Source of the DNA: JBCCBV01 sp039033855
Lineage (GTDB): Bacteria > Planctomycetota > Phycisphaerae > Phycisphaerales > Phycisphaeraceae
Length of the DNA: 64,000 nt
NCBI GenBank assembly: GCA_039033855.1
Contig: JBCCBV010000014.1
Span: forward strand, 1-64,000
Direction: 5' to 3'
In this document: in pieces, positions 61,652-64,000 of the stretch
Numbering within the stretch: the stretch's first letter is position 1
Layout: each line of letters starts with the position of its first letter
Position numbers and translations under genes: made by a program
Notes under the pieces: model-generated
Database searches by the model: none
Told to the model about the DNA's origin: nothing
The model's input: the letters and a program-made list of their open reading frames with translations, nothing else

Positions 61652-61994
61652 GCTCGATTCCTCCCTATGCCGTAACGCCCGATGGACGCACGGCAGAACC
61701 CCGGACCCCGGAAGACGCTCCACGGCTGCATCGCCAAGGGAAGTCTTCCACTTGAACGTGAAGAATAAGTGAATCTTCGCAATCTCTGGGTGAGATTTTG
61801 CGATTTCTTGATTTCACATTACGCAACACAAACAAAATGGGCGAAATGGGCAAAACAATCTTCACATTGGCCGCTCGCTTGCCCGCCAACCACGCCACGG
61901 AGCGGCCGCGATTCGGCACGCTCTCGGCAGAATGCCCTCCCAGCGTCGCGGCGGCCCCGAACCGCCCGCCCGGCCCCGTTAGCATGCCGCCGCG
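61652..61994. other. AT-rich divergent regulatory region between PEP-CTERM gene and serS
   Basis: A 343-bp gap holding both promoters. Bases about 61741-61870 are markedly AT-rich compared with the window. An interrupted palindrome (AATCTC at 61781-61786 and GAGATT at 61792-61797, flanked by CGC and GCG) and a direct repeat of AAATGGGC near 61838-61850 are visible. No gene is supported here. Confidence 0.5.
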
Positions 61995-63386
61995 ATGATC
62001 GACCTCAAGGCCCTGCGTGACGACCCCGACCGCTTCCGCGCCGGTGCCCGGGCCAAAGGCTCGGACGCCGACCTCGACGCCCTGCTCGCCGCCGACCGCG
62101 ACCTGCGCGCCGCCCAGACAGAGCTCCAGGAGCTGACCGCGGAGAAAAACCGCATCGGCAAGGCCATCGGGCAGCTCGCCGGCCGGCTCAAGAAGGCCGA
62201 CGCCGCCGACCGCCCCGCCCTCCAGCAAGAGATGGCCGACCTGCAGGCCCGGCCGAACCAGATCAAGGCCCAGGAAGGCCAGCTCGCCGAGCGTGTCCGG
62301 ACGCTGACCGTAGCCCGCGATGCGCTCTGGCTGGCCGTGCCCCAGCCGCCCGACCCCGACGTCCCGGCCGGGACCTCCGACGCCGACAACGTCGAGCTTT
62401 CGCGCTGGACCGGCGCGGGCGAGCGCGCCTTCGACCCCGAGCGCCCGTTTGCCGAGCAGCGCGGCTTTGCCCCGAAAACGCACCTCGAGTTGTGCGCCGA
62501 CCTCGGCCTGGTCGACTTTGACCGAGCGGTGAAGATCGCCGGCTCGCGCAGCTACACGCTGATGGGCGACGGCATGCGCCTCCAGCAGGCCGTGCTCCGC
62601 CTGGCGCTCGACACGATGGCCGACGCGCACGGCTTTACGCCGGTCTCCGCCGCCGACCTGGTCCGCCATGAAACCATGGTCGGCACCGGCTTTTTCCCCC
62701 ACGGCCGCGACCAGGTCTACGACATCGCCAACCCCACCGGGGACTACGGCCTGGCTTTGTCGGGCACGGGCGAGGTTTCGCTCATGGCCTTCCACGCCGA
62801 CGAAATCCTGGCCGAAGACGACCTGCCGCTGCGCTACGTCACCCAGTCCACCTGCTTCCGCCGCGAGGCCGGCGCCGCGGGCCGCGACACCGCCGGGCTC
62901 TACCGCGTGCACCAGTTCGACAAGGTCGAACAGGTCGTGATCTGCAAAGCCGACGAGGCCGAAAGCCGCGCCTGGCACCAAAAGATGCTCGGCTACGTCG
63001 AGGGCCTGCTGCGCAAGCTGGAGCTGCCCCACCGCCGGCTCCAATGCTGCACCGGGGACCTCGGCCTGAAGAACGCCGACATGATCGACGTCGAGTGCTG
63101 GATGCCCGGGCGCGGCGCTCTGGACGACGCCGGCCTGCCCACCGGCGGTTGGGGCGAAACCCACTCGGCCAGCCGGCTCTACGACTTCCAGTGCCGTCGA
63201 TTGAACCTGCGCTACCGCGACGCCGAAACCGGCCAGACCCGGGTGGCCCATTCGCTGAACAACACCGTGGCCGCGCTGCCCCGCCTGCTGATCCCGATCC
63301 TGGAGATGCACCAGCAGGCCGACGGCTCGATCCGCGTGGCCGAGGCACTACGGCCCTACCTTGGCGGGCGCGAACGGATTGGCTAG
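61995..63386 (+). CDS. serS: Seryl-tRNA synthetase
   Basis: A 463-residue class II synthetase. The N-terminal 110 residues form the two-helix tRNA-binding arm (DLKALRDDPDRF..ELTAEKNRIGKAIG). Motif 2 is STCFRREAGAAGRDTAGLYR and motif 3 lies in HSLNNTVAALPRLLIPILE; the NNT form of motif 3 is like that of Thermus SerRS rather than the NGSG form of E. coli. It charges tRNA-Ser and tRNA-Sec. ATG 61995 gives the usual N-terminus. Confidence 0.96.
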   Translation: MIDLKALRDDPDRFRAGARAKGSDADLDALLAADRDLRAAQTELQELTAEKNRIGKAIGQLAGRLKKADAADRPALQQEMADLQARPNQIKAQEGQLAERVRTLTVARDALWLAVPQPPDPDVPAGTSDADNVELSRWTGAGERAFDPERPFAEQRGFAPKTHLELCADLGLVDFDRAVKIAGSRSYTLMGDGMRLQQAVLRLALDTMADAHGFTPVSAADLVRHETMVGTGFFPHGRDQVYDIANPTGDYGLALSGTGEVSLMAFHADEILAEDDLPLRYVTQSTCFRREAGAAGRDTAGLYRVHQFDKVEQVVICKADEAESRAWHQKMLGYVEGLLRKLELPHRRLQCCTGDLGLKNADMIDVECWMPGRGALDDAGLPTGGWGETHSASRLYDFQCRRLNLRYRDAETGQTRVAHSLNNTVAALPRLLIPILEMHQQADGSIRVAEALRPYLGGRERIG

Positions 63387-63473
63387 CGGGGCGCATCGCC
63401 TACCATGCCCGCTCGGGGCCCCACACCACACCCAAACCCACGAAACACGATCCGCCCGCCGGACCGCCATGTC

Positions 63474-64000
63474 ATGATCGACCGCGCCATCCTTGGCAAA
63501 ACCGAACTCAGTGTCAGCCGGCTCGGCTTCGGCGCCGCGCCCATCGGCTTCCTGGAAACCGAGCAGAGCCAGGTGGCCAAGCTGCTGGGCTTTTTCCTGG
63601 ACCACGGGGTGAACCTGATCGACACCGCCGCGTGCTACGCCGGGTCCGAACAGGCCATCGGCCGGGCCATCGCCGGCCGTCGCGACGACGCCATTTTGGT
63701 CACCAAAGCCGGCCACGCCTCCGGGCTCGACACCCCCGACTTCGACCCCAAAACGATCGAGGCGTCGATCGACCGGTCGCTCGAGCGCCTCCAGACCGAC
63801 CACGTCGACGTGGTGCTGCTGCACTCCTGCGAACTCGACGTGCTCAAGCGCGGCGACGCGCTCGGCGCCGCGGTCAAGGCGCGCGAGGCGGGCAAGACCC
63901 GCTTCGTCGGCTACAGCGGCGACAACCAGGCCGCCGCGTACGCCGCGGGCCTGCCCGACGTGGCCGTGGTCGAAACATCGGTCAATATCTGCGACCAGCA
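63474..64000 (+). CDS. Aldo/keto reductase, N-terminal fragment
   Basis: A 175-residue fragment cut by the window end. AILGKTELSVSRLGFGAAPI is the family start. VNLIDTAACYAGSEQAIGRA contains the catalytic Asp and Tyr, ILVTKAGHA the Lys, and VDVVLLHSCE the His. It should reduce aldehydes or ketones with NAD(P)H. A nearby ATG at 63469 hits a stop after two codons and was rejected. Confidence 0.88.
   Translation, partial: MIDRAILGKTELSVSRLGFGAAPIGFLETEQSQVAKLLGFFLDHGVNLIDTAACYAGSEQAIGRAIAGRRDDAILVTKAGHASGLDTPDFDPKTIEASIDRSLERLQTDHVDVVLLHSCELDVLKRGDALGAAVKAREAGKTRFVGYSGDNQAAAYAAGLPDVAVVETSVNICDQ

Overview
This is a GC-rich, gene-dense bacterial window, most likely from a planctomycete of the Phycisphaerae type. 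That is an inference from family content: five proteins with PEP-CTERM tails, dockerin-like Ca-binding repeats of the form DLLDFDxLAxxFG, an H-X9-DG pseudopilin, three sulfatases, SpoIID, a LacI regulator and an AraC/XylR regulator. No mobile element, CRISPR array or prophage was seen.

1-6.2 kb is mixed housekeeping: the 3' end of a GH13 amylase-like gene, two GNAT acetyltransferases, a methyltransferase, an anchored alpha/beta hydrolase, an MtnK-like kinase, an HtrA protease and tRNA-Lys(UUU).

6.3-31.9 kb is a catabolic island for a sulfated polysaccharide. It encodes a DUF4832 lipoprotein, a cytoplasmic sulfatase coupled to an MFS importer, GH78, a pseudopilin, two exported sulfatases (one fused to LamG, dockerin repeats and PEP-CTERM), PEP-CTERM/dockerin proteins, a PhoD-like phosphoesterase, a GH99-like hydrolase, a LacI regulator, a GH36/Sip1-like alpha-galactosidase and a GH110-like beta-helix protein. 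Six copies of one palindrome, TAAC-NCGN-GTTA, link the island. Five of them lie between the -35 and -10 of a recognisable promoter, always in the same register, which indicates one repressor-controlled regulon. Enzymes with export signals and enzymes without them are both present, which fits partial digestion outside followed by uptake and intracellular completion. The two galactosidase-type enzymes hint at an alpha-galactan; the substrate is not proven.

32.4-40.2 kb holds a small AT-hook/winged-helix protein, XylR with a Gfo/Idh/MocA oxidoreductase and a TIM-barrel isomerase, a GH113-like hydrolase, rplU, and an SMP-30 lactonase/uronate dehydrogenase pair that may form a hexuronate oxidation route.

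40.2-64 kb is mostly core metabolism and information processing: mnmC, carB, an unassigned membrane protein, recJ, a GspG-like pilin, spoIID, mtnP, an ECF sigma/anti-sigma pair, ilvB preceded by a probable branched-chain leader peptide, a GGDEF-EAL protein, ald, one more PEP-CTERM protein, serS and the start of an aldo/keto reductase.

All family assignments are from reading translated sequence; no database search was run.
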